A stretch of DNA of 64,000 bases from Vicugna pacos (Eukaryota; Chordata; Mammalia; Artiodactyla; Camelidae): positions 10,749,001-10,813,000 of the forward strand of contig NC_132993.1 of NCBI RefSeq assembly GCF_048564905.1, written 5' to 3'. The position numbers and the translations under genes are program-made. The notes under the pieces were generated by a model. The model did no database searches and had not been told where the DNA came from. It saw only the letters and a program-made list of their open reading frames with translations. Within the stretch, counting starts at the first letter, position 1, and each line of letters opens with the position of its first letter. Shown piece by piece: positions 51,674 to 64,000 of the stretch.

Positions 51674-53980
51674 GATGAGACGGCAGGGCAGGAGGTCATC
51701 ACAGAGCACAACTATGTAGCGGTAGGTCCTGCCTTTTTAGGGGTCACATCCCAGTACTCCGTGGTTATTCTCCTTCAGCTTTTTCCCCATTTTTCTATGT
51801 CACCCTAGGGGTACACAGTGCTGCCTGCCTCCTCCATCTCCCTGAGGTGGCATCATTTCCTGATTTTCTTGGCTTTCTTTGCAAAGTCACATACTTGAGG
51901 CCCTGTAGGATTATCTATCAAATGAGTGTGTCCGTCTATTTGCTTCCTAGTTCTAAGCCCTCTTTGGTGCATGACTGTGTAATTTTTCAGACTTAGAAGT
52001 GATTAGAGTTGAATAAGGGTTGATTTTTGAGGCAAAAGATTCCTACTAGCAACGTGATCCTGGGAACTAAATTGACCTTCTAGTCATCATTTTCCTGTTT
52101 TTGCAAGGGGTATGTGTTTGTTTGAGTGGTAGCTCATATTAATCAGAATTAGCTGTTCTTGACTAGAAGAGACACTTTTCTCATTGCATCTGATATATTT
52201 TTTTTTCCTACGCTATACCCTACTTAGCTTTTGTTTTGTTTTCTGCAGGTAACCTGCTTTGAGGAGCCCAGGTGCCTCTGGCTAGTATCCTACCTGAAGT
52301 TCCGCCCGCACTGAGTCCTACCCCGGGGTGCCCAGGGTGTGTGGTAGCTTGCCTCTGATGGTTGTGATTCCAGGAAAGAAGCTGTTTCTGGGTTGAACTC
52401 TTTCTTCTTTCTGTTGCCCAGGAAACCACCCTCCCAGCTTTGGAATCCAAATTCCAGCTCCATTTTATATTTGTGAAAGCAGCAAGACCTTGGGAACCAA
52501 ATTCCCAGGGCCAGTTCATCAGAGATTCGTAGTGGAGAGTCCCAGACTCTTCCAGATGCCTGACAGAAGGGAGAGAATTCTGGAATTGCTGGAAGGCATG
52601 CCCTCATGTGAAGACACGGAGGGATGGAAAACAAACTCATCTACCTTTCAAGCACCCTCCTTTTGCCAAACGTACCGTGCCCTCTATTTGGCTGTGTTCT
52701 GACAGCGCCAAACTGGGAATGAGTTTGTGGAGCAGAAATGTGGCAAACCCTGATGTCTCAGCTTCATTCAAGTCTGGGCAATGTTTCTGATGGGGAAATT
52801 GAGACCCAGGTTTGGAAAAAGGCAAACCCTCTGACACAGTGAGGATAAACAACAGAGATGAAAAGGATGACAACAATAAAGCAAGTCCTTTGCAAAGGAT
52901 TTTCACATAATTGAGTCCCTTAAGGACCCCCAGAGGCTGCCACTGTTATCTCTGTTTTTTGCATCTCAGAGAGCCCGAGAGACAGTTTAAGTCTCTTTGC
53001 AAATTGTGGGAGCCCCTTTTCCCCAGGTGTTTTGAATCTCAGTGATTTGTACTTTCCAATTTCCATTACCTTCCTGGCACATGCTCCCATCTGCAGGACA
53101 AAATCTGCTCCAGCCAACTAATCTGGTAGGACCGATGTGGCCCATTCCTCTGGCCTTGTCAGTGTCTCCAGCTCAGGCCCATCCTGTTCTTGCCTTGCTC
53201 CTCTGCCTGCCTGCTTCCTCCCAAGGGTGGTGATGGTGTGTTGGTGCTTTGTGATGGGCCCCTGACTCTAATCTCAGGGTAGATCTCAAGGTTTGAGAAA
53301 GTGGGGCCTCCAACCTATTTCTCTTCTTTATGCCTTGTTTGTTGCTAAGATGGTGTAAGTTTCCAGTTGTAACAGCTTATTCAGGCCTACCTCTTCTGAC
53401 CCCCACCAAGCACTGTGTTCCCCAGAGACTCCCCTGCAACTGAAATGATGCTGTGACATGGATTTCTGCGCCCTAGGCTCAAGCACACCCCAAAACCACG
53501 CCAGTCTCATCAAGCTGCTCCCCCATTGCCTCCTGAGCCCTTAAACCACCTCAGGAAGACACACCTGGACCTTGGAGATGTTCGAGACAGAGAAGGAGGA
53601 CAAGGAAGGTGAGGACAGAGTTCTTAGCTGGCGGTAGGTGTTGGGAGGAATTTTAACATAGAAGACAGAGCTATTCACCAGCATGGAGTCAACAGTGCAG
53701 GACTGAGCTAGAATGGGAGGGAAAAATGGGGACGATCGGACAAGAAAGGAAACGTAAAACAAAACACACATTAAAAATGCAGAGATGAGAGCAGTCCTAG
53801 AGAACAGTAGGAAGAAGAGTGAGAAAACACAAAACCCGGAGACTGAGCACGGCCCCGAGCTGGAGCTGCTCCGGGAGGGAAGGGTGGCTCTGACCCCCAT
53901 CCTTACCCCCAACTCCCCTCCCAGGAGCTGACCGTCATGGCCAACCTCAGGCACCCCCATCAGCAGCGGGGCCCCCATAC
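51674..53980. other. TRBJ1-TRBC1 intron
   Basis: Unique to cluster 1, without similarity to the J2 or J3 introns beyond the first 70 bases or so. A MIR-like piece; no gene seen. Confidence 0.65.
52810..52990 (-). mobile_element. MIR-like SINE fragment
   Basis: Reversed MIR-like order of phrases (low-copy A-rich start, then CACTGTTATCTCTG), in the TRBJ1-TRBC1 intron. Confidence 0.4.
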
Positions 53981-54033
53981 CTGTCACGGTGAGCCTGGTG
54001 CCGAGCCCAAAGTGGAGGGGTGAATTATAGGAA
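53981..54033 (-). CDS. TRBJ1-6: TRBJ1-6, joining gene
   Basis: 53-base J gene encoding SYNSPLHFGLGTRLTVT, homologue of human TRBJ1-6. GTATG donor; heptamer AGCTGTG at 54034-54040; nonamer on the plus strand GGTAAAACC at 12-base spacing. Confidence 0.93.
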
Positions 54034-54471
54034 CACAGCTGCAGACAGCTGTGGTAAAACCCCCCACCCCGAGGGCTCCAGCCGGGGCGCAAGTCTGAGC
54101 GCCCTGAGAGCCCGGATGGCCACGTTTCCCCGCCTGATTCACGGCTCTGGACCAGAGGGATTCCACTAGGAGAAAGGCCGAAGCCTTTCTGGGGAAAGGT
54201 GGGAAAGAGGAAGAGGCTTAGGAGCGGCAGATCCACATGCAGAAGAAGGAGGGATGAACCGACAGAGTGAGGAGGCAGATGATGGGCTGAAGACTTAGGG
54301 AGGAGAAACAGAGGAATTAACCAAGCCTCATCTACAGTGAGAGCAGACCCAGCTCCTTGGAAGCCCCACAGGGATCAGAGAGTTTACTCGACCCCTTTCC
54401 ACCAGAGCTGGGAGGACAGAGACTCCAGGTCCAAGGGACCATCGCCCTGCCTCCAGGGTCCCGTGCCTTAC

Positions 54472-54521
54472 CTAGGACAGAGAGTCGAGTCCCTTCTCCA
54501 AAATGCTGCACCTGGTTGCTA
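54472..54521 (-). CDS. TRBJ1-5: TRBJ1-5, joining gene
   Basis: 50-base J gene encoding SNQVQHFGEGTRLSVL, homologue of human TRBJ1-5. GTAAG donor; heptamer TACTGTG at 54522-54528. Confidence 0.93.
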
Positions 54522-54746
54522 CACAGTAACACACGAATGTGGCAAACCCGCGAGTGGCTGATGAGGGGGTCATGCTTTCCAGAAGCTAGCTACCCCCGAC
54601 AACTTCTGGAGGTTCTAGCACCTTCTCTACTCCCCCGTGCTCTCAGAGCCTTTTCTCTGCTGTGTTCTCAGTCCCTGTCTTCTCTAAGGGTCCTCCTAGA
54701 ACTCCAGCCTTACAATACACCATCCCCAGGGAAGACCTTTACTTAC

Positions 54747-54797
54747 CCAAGACGGAAAGCTTCGTCCCACTGCCGAAATAGAGTTTTTCATTAGTCA
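54747..54797 (-). CDS. TRBJ1-4: TRBJ1-4, joining gene
   Basis: 51-base J gene encoding TNEKLYFGSGTKLSVL, homologue of human TRBJ1-4. GTAAG donor. The heptamer TGTTGTG at 54798-54804 keeps only the coding-proximal TGTG; the nonamer (AGTTTTCCT) is moderate. Confidence 0.91.
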
Positions 54798-55347
54798 CAC
54801 AACACTAAATCCTGGTAGGAAAACTGCTCCTGCGCCTCCCATCCTTCCTCCTCAAGTCCACCTGCCACTCTCCCGTTCCTTTCTTTAGTGGAATTTTAAC
54901 TCCCAGAGGTGGAGGGGGTGACAACAGTGCAGTCTGAAATGCTGTGGTCAGAGGACAGATTCCACCCCACTCCCACCCCCTCCTTCATCCATCTCCTTTC
55001 TGCAGGAGGGAGAAACAGCAGAACGGACAGATCCCAGGCCAGAGGCTCTCCTATCTACCCCTGCCATGATGGGCACATGCCAGGGAGACAGGAGATGGAC
55101 AAGGTGACCCCTTTCTAGTTGAGACCACCTGCCTCCCAGTAGGGGAACCCAGGCTTGGCACAGGCCGTCCATGAAGTCACTGAATATGGAGGCTGTCCAT
55201 CTCATCAAGACAAGAATTCATCAAGACATGAATTCGGGTCCTTCTGACAAAAATACGCTTTAACCGAAGCATCTGAGATGGCAGATCTATTGGATGCTGC
55301 ACCCGCCCCCCTTTTGGTTCCCAGCTCTCCAGCCCTGACTGGCTTAC

Positions 55348-55397
55348 CTACGACAGTGAGCCGGCTTCCCTCCCCAAAATAGTAGGTGTCTGTAAAG
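55348..55397 (-). CDS. TRBJ1-3: TRBJ1-3, joining gene
   Basis: 50-base J gene encoding DTYYFGEGSRLTVV after two 5' codons, homologue of human TRBJ1-3 and of equal length. GTAAG donor; heptamer GGCTGTG at 55398-55404; nonamer GGTTTTGAA at 12-base spacing. Confidence 0.92.
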
Positions 55398-55602
55398 CAC
55401 AGCCTCCCAGATCCACTTCAAAACCTCCCCTTGTCTCCTGAGCCAGCTGGGATTCAGGGAGAGGTTGGGCTGTTCGTGGATCTTTTCCCCCACAGAGCCT
55501 CCAGGTCCCAGGAGCTGGGTCATCCTTCCCTCCCCCAGGGAAGCGAGTCCTCCCCAGGAGACAGTCCTGCCTCATGGTACTCGCTGGAGACCCTGGCCTT
55601 AC

Positions 55603-55646
55603 CTACGACCGTCAGCTTGGTCCCTGGGCCGAAGTAAAAGTCATAG
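55603..55646 (-). CDS. TRBJ1-2: TRBJ1-2, joining gene, poor RSS
   Basis: 44-base J gene encoding YDFYFGPGTKLTVV, homologue of human TRBJ1-2 but four bases shorter at the 5' end. GTAAG donor. The heptamer at 55647-55653 reads TGATGTG and no good nonamer lies at 12-base spacing. The coding part is intact, but rearrangement may be inefficient. Confidence 0.88.
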
Positions 55647-55733
55647 CACATCAGAATACAGCCACCCTACAACGCCCACTGGGGACCCGCCTTCCCCTAC
55701 CAGGGGCCAGGAAAGAGCTGGACTGTATCTTAC

Positions 55734-55781
55734 CTACAACCGTGAGTCTGGTGCCTTCTCCAAAGAAAACTTCAGTGTTCA
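55734..55781 (-). CDS. TRBJ1-1: TRBJ1-1, joining gene
   Basis: 48-base J gene encoding NTEVFFGEGTRLTVV, homologue of human TRBJ1-1. GTAAG donor; consensus heptamer CACTGTG at 55782-55788; the nonamer is weak (plus AAGGAAAAC). Confidence 0.94.
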
Positions 55782-56379
55782 CACAGTGACACGGAGCAAA
55801 AAGGAAAACACGCATGAGGTGTGCAGAGAGGAGTGGGTCCTGGATGGTGTCTGGTGGATTTTGGAATTAGGAGCCCCTTGTGTGCTTTACAGACATGGCA
55901 CAGAAGACTGTTTTTGACTTTTGATTCTTGGGGCCACAGAACATGGCCAGAGTCCATCCAGCAGGCCCTGAAAGATTCCTTTCTGGAATCTTTCTGAGGC
56001 TCCATCAGAGAGGGATGTGGGCCTGGGGAGGGGAGTGGAGTCCCGGAGACCCATGCCTGTCCACAGGGAGCTGGGACACCGCCGGCTTCCTCTGTTAAAG
56101 AACGGGTCCCTTCCCACTGACCTTGTCCTGGGGGGCGGGTGGGGTGGGATCGGCCTAAAGGGGTCTTTCTGGGTTCTTCACCCATGAGGCCCTGAGGCAG
56201 CCTTCTCACATCTGGCTTTCTGCCCGGAAGCTGCAGCTCTGATCCAGGCCCGTCCTTGTCCGTGGCCTTGACTTGACAGGTGGCCGGGGGTGAGGCAGAG
56301 GCATTCTGACCCAAACCACCCTTGGGCCTGTGACCCGGGCAGAGGGCGGAGGGACTGTGGGCTTTGGGACAGGCAGAAA

Positions 56380-56458
56380 GGTTTTTGTAAAGATTTCCCG
56401 TAGGGTTGAGTCACCGTGGCCCCCTGTCCCCACAACGTTACAGCTTTATACAAAAACG
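56380..56458 (-). CDS. TRBD1: TRBD1, diversity gene with both RSSs
   Basis: The D core is 56419-56430, minus strand GGGACAGGGGGC, 12 bases and identical to human TRBD1. The 3' heptamer CACGGTG is at 56412-56418, with a 23-base spacer and a perfect nonamer ACAAAAACC at 56380-56388. The 5' heptamer CGTTGTG is at 56431-56437, with a 12-base spacer and nonamer CGTTTTTGT at 56450-56458. The 5' RSS also contains TATAAA, see the promoter entry. Confidence 0.95.
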
Positions 56459-56640
56459 GCCCCTCCCATGGGCCCGCCCCTCGGAGTCGGAGTCGGGGTC
56501 TGGGAGAAACCACCAGAGCAGCTGCCCCTCTGAGGGCATTGGAGGGCGAGGTGGTGACGTCAGCGCCCCTGCGAGGGGGAGGGGGTACGAACCAGGCCCC
56601 CCACGCCCTGCCCCGTGCCCTTTCATCAAGACGGTGTGTT
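56440..56640 (-). promoter_or_regulatory. Candidate D1 germline promoter
   Basis: On the minus strand a TATAAA lies inside the 12-RSS of TRBD1, at the nonamer-spacer junction. GC-box-like sequence (GCCCGCCCCTC on the plus strand, about 56470-56480) lies just upstream, in a GC-rich stretch to about 56.6 kb. In mouse, the D-beta1 germline promoter is known to lie directly 5' of the gene and to use a TATA element in the 5' RSS and SP/KLF-type sites. The match in layout supports this call; activity is inferred. The extent is approximate. Confidence 0.5.
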
Positions 56641-57239
56641 TTCCCTGGTGCCCGCCCCTCTACACAGTTGTCGCCCACCGTAGCAGCCCCTTTCCACCCT
56701 GGGTCTGCCCCTGAGACTGGTCACTAGAGGTCACGCCTTTCATCCAAGAATGGGATCCCTCAGTACCCAGACTCTGTCCCTTTGGCCCAATTCTGAACCT
56801 CCAGGGTGATGTGGGGAGAAGTAACTACGAGCTACACAGAGGTAGGGCTTTCCCAGGGGTAGATACAGTGCTGAGGGCTGAGAGCTGTGTTTCTAACCAG
56901 GTGTGAGGAGAGGGAGGACCATGTGTGTCGCCCGCTGGCCTCTCTCCTCACTGTGGACCTCAGACATCAGAGTTCAGGGAAGGGAGCTGGGGGAGAGGAC
57001 GGAGAAGTGGATGAATACAGCCTCAGGGACGTTCAGAGCAAAGCGCATGGTCACGTGATCGCTGTCAAGGTCTCCTTCCTCTTTTCCCTGAAGGGCAGAA
57101 ACATTTCACATGTTTGATGGATATTTCATTTTCCCTGCACTAGATGACCTTGAGATTGAACCTCCAGTGTGTGGCCTCAACCTCATTTCACTAGATGGTG
57201 CTTCCTTTTGCTGCCTTTCAAAGTATGACTTAAAATCTA

Positions 57240-58210
57240 GAAGGAAAAAAAAAAGAGACCACTTGCCTGCGTAATGATAACACACTTACAGGGGAAAATG
57301 TACGAAGAATCAAAAGACAAATAACAACATGGGAGAAACGTGAGCAATTCTCATCCTAAGGGCTGATCTCCCCATTATGATGAACTCCTAGAGATCAATA
57401 AGAAAATAATCCAGTAGCTCAATTAAACTAGCAAAGAACAGAGGCTCAGAAACAAGATCCAAATGCGCTTAGCCACAGAAAAACACTTGCAGTGATAAAT
57501 ACAAACTAAAACTGAGTTGAAACGTTGCTTTTCACCAATTTGATTGACAAAAGTGAATTATGGAAGACCATTCTTTTTTGGCTAGTTTCTGGTGAAATAC
57601 ATTGATTGCTGGTAGGAGTGCAAGATAATACGACTCTTTATAGGAGCAACTTGGAAACATCTATAAAACCTACGAATGTGCCTCATCCCACCTGTGGGAA
57701 TTTATCCTGTGATCACACCTGCATACAAGTGAAAAAAAAGTGGGTAAAATATTTGCATTGTTTGGAATAGCAAAAAGACTGGGAAACCCTTAAGCACCCA
57801 TCAGTAAGAAATTGGATAAATACATTGTGATACATTCACAAATCAGAATGTTCTTCAGTGCTGAAAAAGAATGAAAATGTTTCATATTGCTATGGAAAGC
57901 TTACAAAGATATACTGTTAATTGGATAAAAGCAAGCTATAAAATAATGTTCCTGTACCTGCTACCTTTGTCTAACAAAGGGGAAAAAGAAGAATTATACT
58001 TTTGTTTGCTTGATGCTACATAAACAGTGGAAGGTTACAAAGAGATGGATAAAAGAGATTACCTGTTAAGAATGAGTGGAGGAGGCAGAAGCAGAGTGTA
58101 AGTCAAATGAACATTTCTCAGTATCAACTTTATCGTGTTTTGATTTTTGAACCGTGCGGCTTTATTATCTATTTAAAATTAAACTGAATAAAATTTTAAA
58201 AGAAAAATAA
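57240..58210 (+). mobile_element. Old L1 (L1M-type) 3' fragment
   Basis: Nearly 1 kb of decayed ORF2 end and 3' region, with phrases such as GCTGGTAGGAGTGCAAGATA and CAAGATATACTG-type 3' words. No usable frame. Lies between TRBD1 and trypsinogen. Confidence 0.6.
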
Positions 58211-59499
58211 CAATAAAGCACTGCTTTAAGTAATTTTGAAATCTGCTACTGAAAAAAACCCCTACATGTTTTATTGACAAAGTTATTCTTTTTTTCCAGA
58301 GAAGATGCGTTTATGCAAGCAGTTGTTTTATGGTCCTGAATTTGCATACTGAGTCTCCGATCAACTAGGGAGCTTGTGAATAATACATACTTCTGAGTAG
58401 TCCCCAGGATATTTTGAGTTAAAAATCTCTAGGGTTGGGTTTATTAATTTACATGTAAATAAACAATTAGCAGAGAATTACCCTGGGTATTTCTACTTCA
58501 GCACCAGGGGACCCACCTCTTATCCCCAGGAGGAGAAGGGCAGGTGTCGGGTGCTAAGAAGAGCAGGGTGCTATCTGGTGGTGCTACGAGCTGGCTGCAA
58601 CCACAGGGCTCGCAGTATTTACAGGAAAAGGGGCTACAGTCTATTTAACACAGGCATGGTGACAGGTCTCACAGTGCTCTACCATAGCCTGAACAAAAGT
58701 TCATTGATCGCTTTTATCAGTTGGAAAGTGGCAAGACCATTTCCTTGCTTCTCTTCCAAAATGAGGACCACTCTCATCAATGCGGTGACTCACTTTGATC
58801 TTGCTCCATGATTTTCCCATCTTATTTATGCACACTTTTCACCTGCCAGTAATTTACTCCTTAAGTGGTTTCCTTTGACCAGCTAGCTGGGGACCCTCAT
58901 CCCGACTGGCCTTACAAAGAATAATACTTCCCTGTCTCGGTTCCACTACTTTTAACCCTGCTGGGGTTTGTCCCAGCTTTGCCACTACTCTGTCATACTC
59001 TCAGATGCCTGAGTGTACGTGAAGGTTTGTTTATTTTTCCCTGTAGAAGGAGTTTCCACCGGATAGGCAGGGACCCAGCGGGGTCATTCATCCTCTTGGA
59101 CAGCAGGGAGCAGACTTTCCTCATTTTTTGTTAGACCTAAGCGGCTGCAATCTCAGCGCGGCCGCTTGAGGGGGCGAGAGGAATGTGGATGGCGCCCGTG
59201 CCTTTCTCAAGGCGTGTGTCGGGATGTAGGGAGGAGACACACAACTAATATCTATGTGTCATTTTGAAAACTTTCAAGTACGTTAACAGACATTTTAACC
59301 CCGAATTTGTCTTCTAATTTCCCCAGATGAAATTGAAAGTTGAAGAGGCTAAAAGGGTCCTCAAAGGGGTGTGGGATAAAAGAAAGGGCTGGAACCAGTG
59401 CCCAGGCGCCGCCACTTCAGTTCCCAGGCTCTGGTAGACCCGGCATCTGCTAGACCCCCCAGCCCCAGCCCCACCACCATAGCCAGGCTGTGGGGCTCC

Positions 59500-59710
59500 C
59501 AACCAGCCTGCTTGGACCTTGGACAAGTTACTGAACCTTTTAAAACTCCAGTCTCCTATCTGTAAAATGGGAAGGATGATGATGATGATGATGATAAATA
59601 GAATCACACCTACCGTCCGGAGTTGTTGTGAGAAATAAATAAGAGAATACACGTAAAGCTTTATCATGGTGCCTGCAGGGAGTAAAGATGATATTACTGT
59701 CAGTTTCACA
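59500..59710 (+). mobile_element. MIR SINE
   Basis: Core phrases TTGGACAAGTTACTGAACC and ATCTGTAAAATGGGAAGG, with a (GAT)n expansion at 59576-59595. Confidence 0.8.
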
Positions 59711-59729
59711 GAGGGTCCCGGTCTAGGGC

Positions 59730-59900
59730 TGTCACTTTGACTTCAGAATGACTTGGAAGTCTTGTTAAAATGCAAGTTCCTGGGTTCCGTCTTAGAGATT
59801 CTGGCTCAGTGGGTCTGGTGTGGGGCCCAAGAATTTGCATTTCTCCTAAATTCCCAGGTGATGCTGGTGCCGCTGGTCCAAGGGCCACCCTTGGAGGACC
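59730..59900. mobile_element. MER5-type DNA transposon fragment
   Basis: AGATTCTGGCTCAGTGGGTC and CCCAGGTGATGCTGGTGCC are MER5-like. Degraded. Confidence 0.55.
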
Positions 59901-60318
59901 GTCCTCCTGGAAGGCTCTTTCTTCCTTCCGTACATTTCCCTCCAGGCCTAGCTCATACTCCATTTGTTCGATCACTGGTGGCCTACTCTGCCCCAACTGT
60001 GGTTTGATCAGTAGATACACCAGGTTGAGCAAGACCAGATTTCTTCCCCAGGAAGCTCATGGCTGAAGGCCAAGGCAGACACATCCATGTACACCAGCAG
60101 CATGAGCAGACGTGTGATAGGGGAAAGTGTGGGAGGGAAGGAGGATTCCTCACTGAGGCCAGAGGGTCAGCAGGGCCAGGGCAGGGGTGTGGGGATGAGG
60201 GTCAGGAGCAGAAGGAGTCAAAGACTTTTCTGAAGAGGGTGAAGGGGCGGGTAAGACCAGAGCCCCTCAGGAAGTGCCGAGGGCAGGGGAGGAGCTGGAG
60301 AGACGTTGAGTAGCGGGG

Positions 60319-60363
60319 CTGATGGACCACAGGCTGATGGACCACAGGCTGATGGACCACAGT
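60319..60363. repeat. 15-bp tandem repeat, three copies
   Basis: The unit CTGATGGACCACAGG occurs three times in tandem, about 110 bases beyond the trypsinogen poly(A) signal. Confidence 0.9.
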
Positions 60364-60474
60364 CGCAGCTAGAGATGGGGGTGGACCCTGTCTGGCCTCG
60401 GATGGGAGGATGTTCCCCAGAGTAAGGGGGCTGGAGGGAGCAGATGCAGACCCGAGCAATGGGAGCAGAGTCAC

Positions 60475-60480
60475 TTTATT
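60475..60480 (-). terminator. Poly(A) signal of the trypsinogen gene
   Basis: AATAAA on the minus strand, 28 bases after the stop codon. A very short 3' UTR is normal for trypsinogens. Confidence 0.8.
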
Positions 60481-60507
60481 AGCATAACGATGGCAGAGGG
60501 ATAGGGT

Positions 60508-62860
<2,353 letters not shown>

Positions 62861-62980
62861 CTTGAGTGGAGACAGAAGGGAGAAGGCGGCTCAGCCGGAG
62901 GTGGGAGGGTGCAGCTCGGAGCCCCGCGGCTGGACCACGCTGATCAGGATTCCCGACCAAGCACAGCGACGAGAGGGAGG

Positions 62981-62995
62981 CCACAAGGGGGCGTC
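62981..62995 (+). promoter_or_regulatory. CTCF-like motif in trypsinogen intron 1
   Basis: CCACAAGGGGGCGTC is close to the CTCF core CCANNAGGGGGCGC. It lies 6.5 kb upstream of TRBD1. In mouse, CTCF sites between the trypsinogen genes and D-beta1 help to insulate the recombination centre. Occupancy here is inferred from sequence only. Confidence 0.45.
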
Positions 62996-63459
62996 CCCGG
63001 TGCGCATCGCGGGAGGTGGCTCCCCCAGCCGCTCCGCGTGTCCGCAGGGCGCGGAGGTAGGGACCCCGCGGGGACGCAGGCCCAGACCTCCAGAGGCGGC
63101 ACCAGGGCAAAGAAACCCCCTCACAGTGCTCTCAGTGTGATGGGGTCTCACGGGGAAGGCTTCTGTCTCTCTCTTTTTCATAATTCTCGTTAAAAGAGTC
63201 ATGTTCTAGCTTACTCCAGAAAACTAACCACAAGTCACTGATTCCTTTTAAAAGAACAGTATTTGAAATAATTCCTTAAACTATTCAGAATTACTTTGGA
63301 TCATTCCTTACTGATAAATGAATAATAGCATATTATAGATGTTAATATTTCTGAGATGAATAAATCTGAAACCACAGATCTCCTTTTATGTTTTAATATA
63401 GTTGAGAATGAACATTATGAACAATCTAATACTCGAATACTGTTCTGATTTTTGTGCTT

Positions 63460-63600
63460 TTTCTAGTGATTTATTTATACATATATGTATATTCCTTTTC
63501 GTATTCATTTTGTCGTAGGCCACTACAAGGCATTGAATATAGCTCCCTGTGCTATTTGGCAGGATTCCTGTGCTGTGCACAAAGTCTCTCTTACTCATCG
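63460..63600 (-). mobile_element. L1 LINE 3' fragment
   Basis: Short reverse fragment of the same L1 3' family as at 8.8-9.1 kb (ATTGAATATAGCTCCCTGTG), in trypsinogen intron 1. Confidence 0.65.
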
Positions 63601-63789
63601 CCAGTCTCCTCCCCACTGCACTTTCAGCCCCAGGCTGTGAAGGTGGGCTGGTCTAACCAGAGCAAGCTCCTGAGTGGCCCTGGCTGCACCCAGCTTCTCC
63701 CACAGCTCCAATCTCCACAGTGAGGCCAGGCACCCATCACACACGGCAAGGGTAGATACTGTTATTGGCCAAGAGCACAGTGATTTGCA

Positions 63790-63890
63790 ACGGTGGCTGG
63801 ACACCTGGGAATCTTAAAATCACCTGGGAAGATTAAAAATTCAATATGCAGGCCACGTCCCAGGCCAGTTACCAGGACTCCAGCAAGAGA
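63790..63890. mobile_element. MER5-type DNA transposon fragment
   Basis: AAAATCACCTGGGAAGATTA is typical of MER5 ends. At the window edge side of trypsinogen intron 1. Confidence 0.5.
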
Positions 63891-64000
63891 CTTCCAGTCT
63901 CCCCGGGTGCATCCAAGGTTAGGAGCAGCTACAGCCAAGCCACAAGTACTAGCTCACATCACAGACCATCTCTACCTAGTCTCCCTTTCTAGCCTCTTTC

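Larger units (their letters stand above)
56641..60474. other. Spacer between TRBD1 and trypsinogen
   Basis: Holds the old L1 at 57.24-58.21 kb, MIR and MER5 pieces. No V gene or other gene recognised. Confidence 0.6.

Noticed and set aside
59150-59190. CTCF-like GCTTGAGGGGGCG
   Set aside because: The 5' half of the core does not match; too weak to list.
60319-60363. Three-copy 15-bp repeat as a CRISPR-like array
   Set aside because: The copies are directly tandem with no spacers, in a mammalian locus; it is a small minisatellite.
62861-64000. Search for trypsinogen exon 1
   Set aside because: No signal-peptide exon with a GT donor of about 40 bases was found on the minus strand; intron 1 contains an L1 piece and probably extends past the window.

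Overview
The window is mammalian germline DNA from the 3' end of the T-cell receptor beta (TRB) locus, most likely from a camelid. Three things point there. A SINE at about 11.07-11.2 kb reads on the minus strand like the camelid tRNA-derived Vic-1 element. There are three tandem TRBD-TRBJ-TRBC clusters, an arrangement known from camels, ruminants and pigs but not from human or mouse. A trypsinogen gene with the features of the artiodactyl anionic enzyme lies just upstream of the first D gene.

Except for TRBV30, the locus reads on the minus strand, so 5' is at the right. From right to left: PRSS2 (trypsinogen, exons 2-5, 62.86-60.51 kb; exon 1 is beyond the window); cluster 1 (D1 56.42, six J at 55.78-53.98, C1 51.58-50.10 kb); cluster 2 (D2 47.56, seven J at 46.92-45.92, C2 42.63-41.18 kb); cluster 3 (D3 37.09, six J at 36.43-35.57, C3 33.13-31.70 kb); an 11-kb spacer where the TRB enhancer is expected; and TRBV30 (20.44-21.12 kb) in inverted, plus-strand orientation. 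The leftmost 20 kb (1-20.4 kb) holds only interspersed repeats and unique non-coding DNA. Clusters are numbered here by position (1 = 5', 2 = middle, 3 = 3'); published artiodactyl numbering may swap 2 and 3.

The genes act together in T cells. RAG joins D to J using 12-RSSs on J genes and 12/23-RSSs on D genes. TRBV30 carries a 23-RSS and, being inverted, must join by inversion. The rearranged V-D-J exon is then spliced to the four-exon C gene downstream. All three C genes have intact frames and splice sites, and their first exons are almost identical.

The main structural story is how the clusters multiplied. The stretch from C3 exon 3 rightwards to the C2 3' region repeats from C2 exon 3 to the C1 3' region (period about 9 kb). 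C2 is therefore a hybrid: exon 1, intron 1 and upstream DNA match C3, while exon 4, the 3' UTR and downstream DNA match C1. This is the expected product of unequal crossing-over inside a C gene. Later events are visible: a 5'-truncated L1 inserted only in the cluster-3 copy, patches of near-identity with sharp edges (gene conversion), a J gene in cluster 3 that looks like a fusion of the J3 and J4 homologues, and a J6 homologue without a splice donor in both copies.

No new kind of system was found. The most interesting content is this fine-scale evolution of the clusters, together with a few candidate regulatory motifs.
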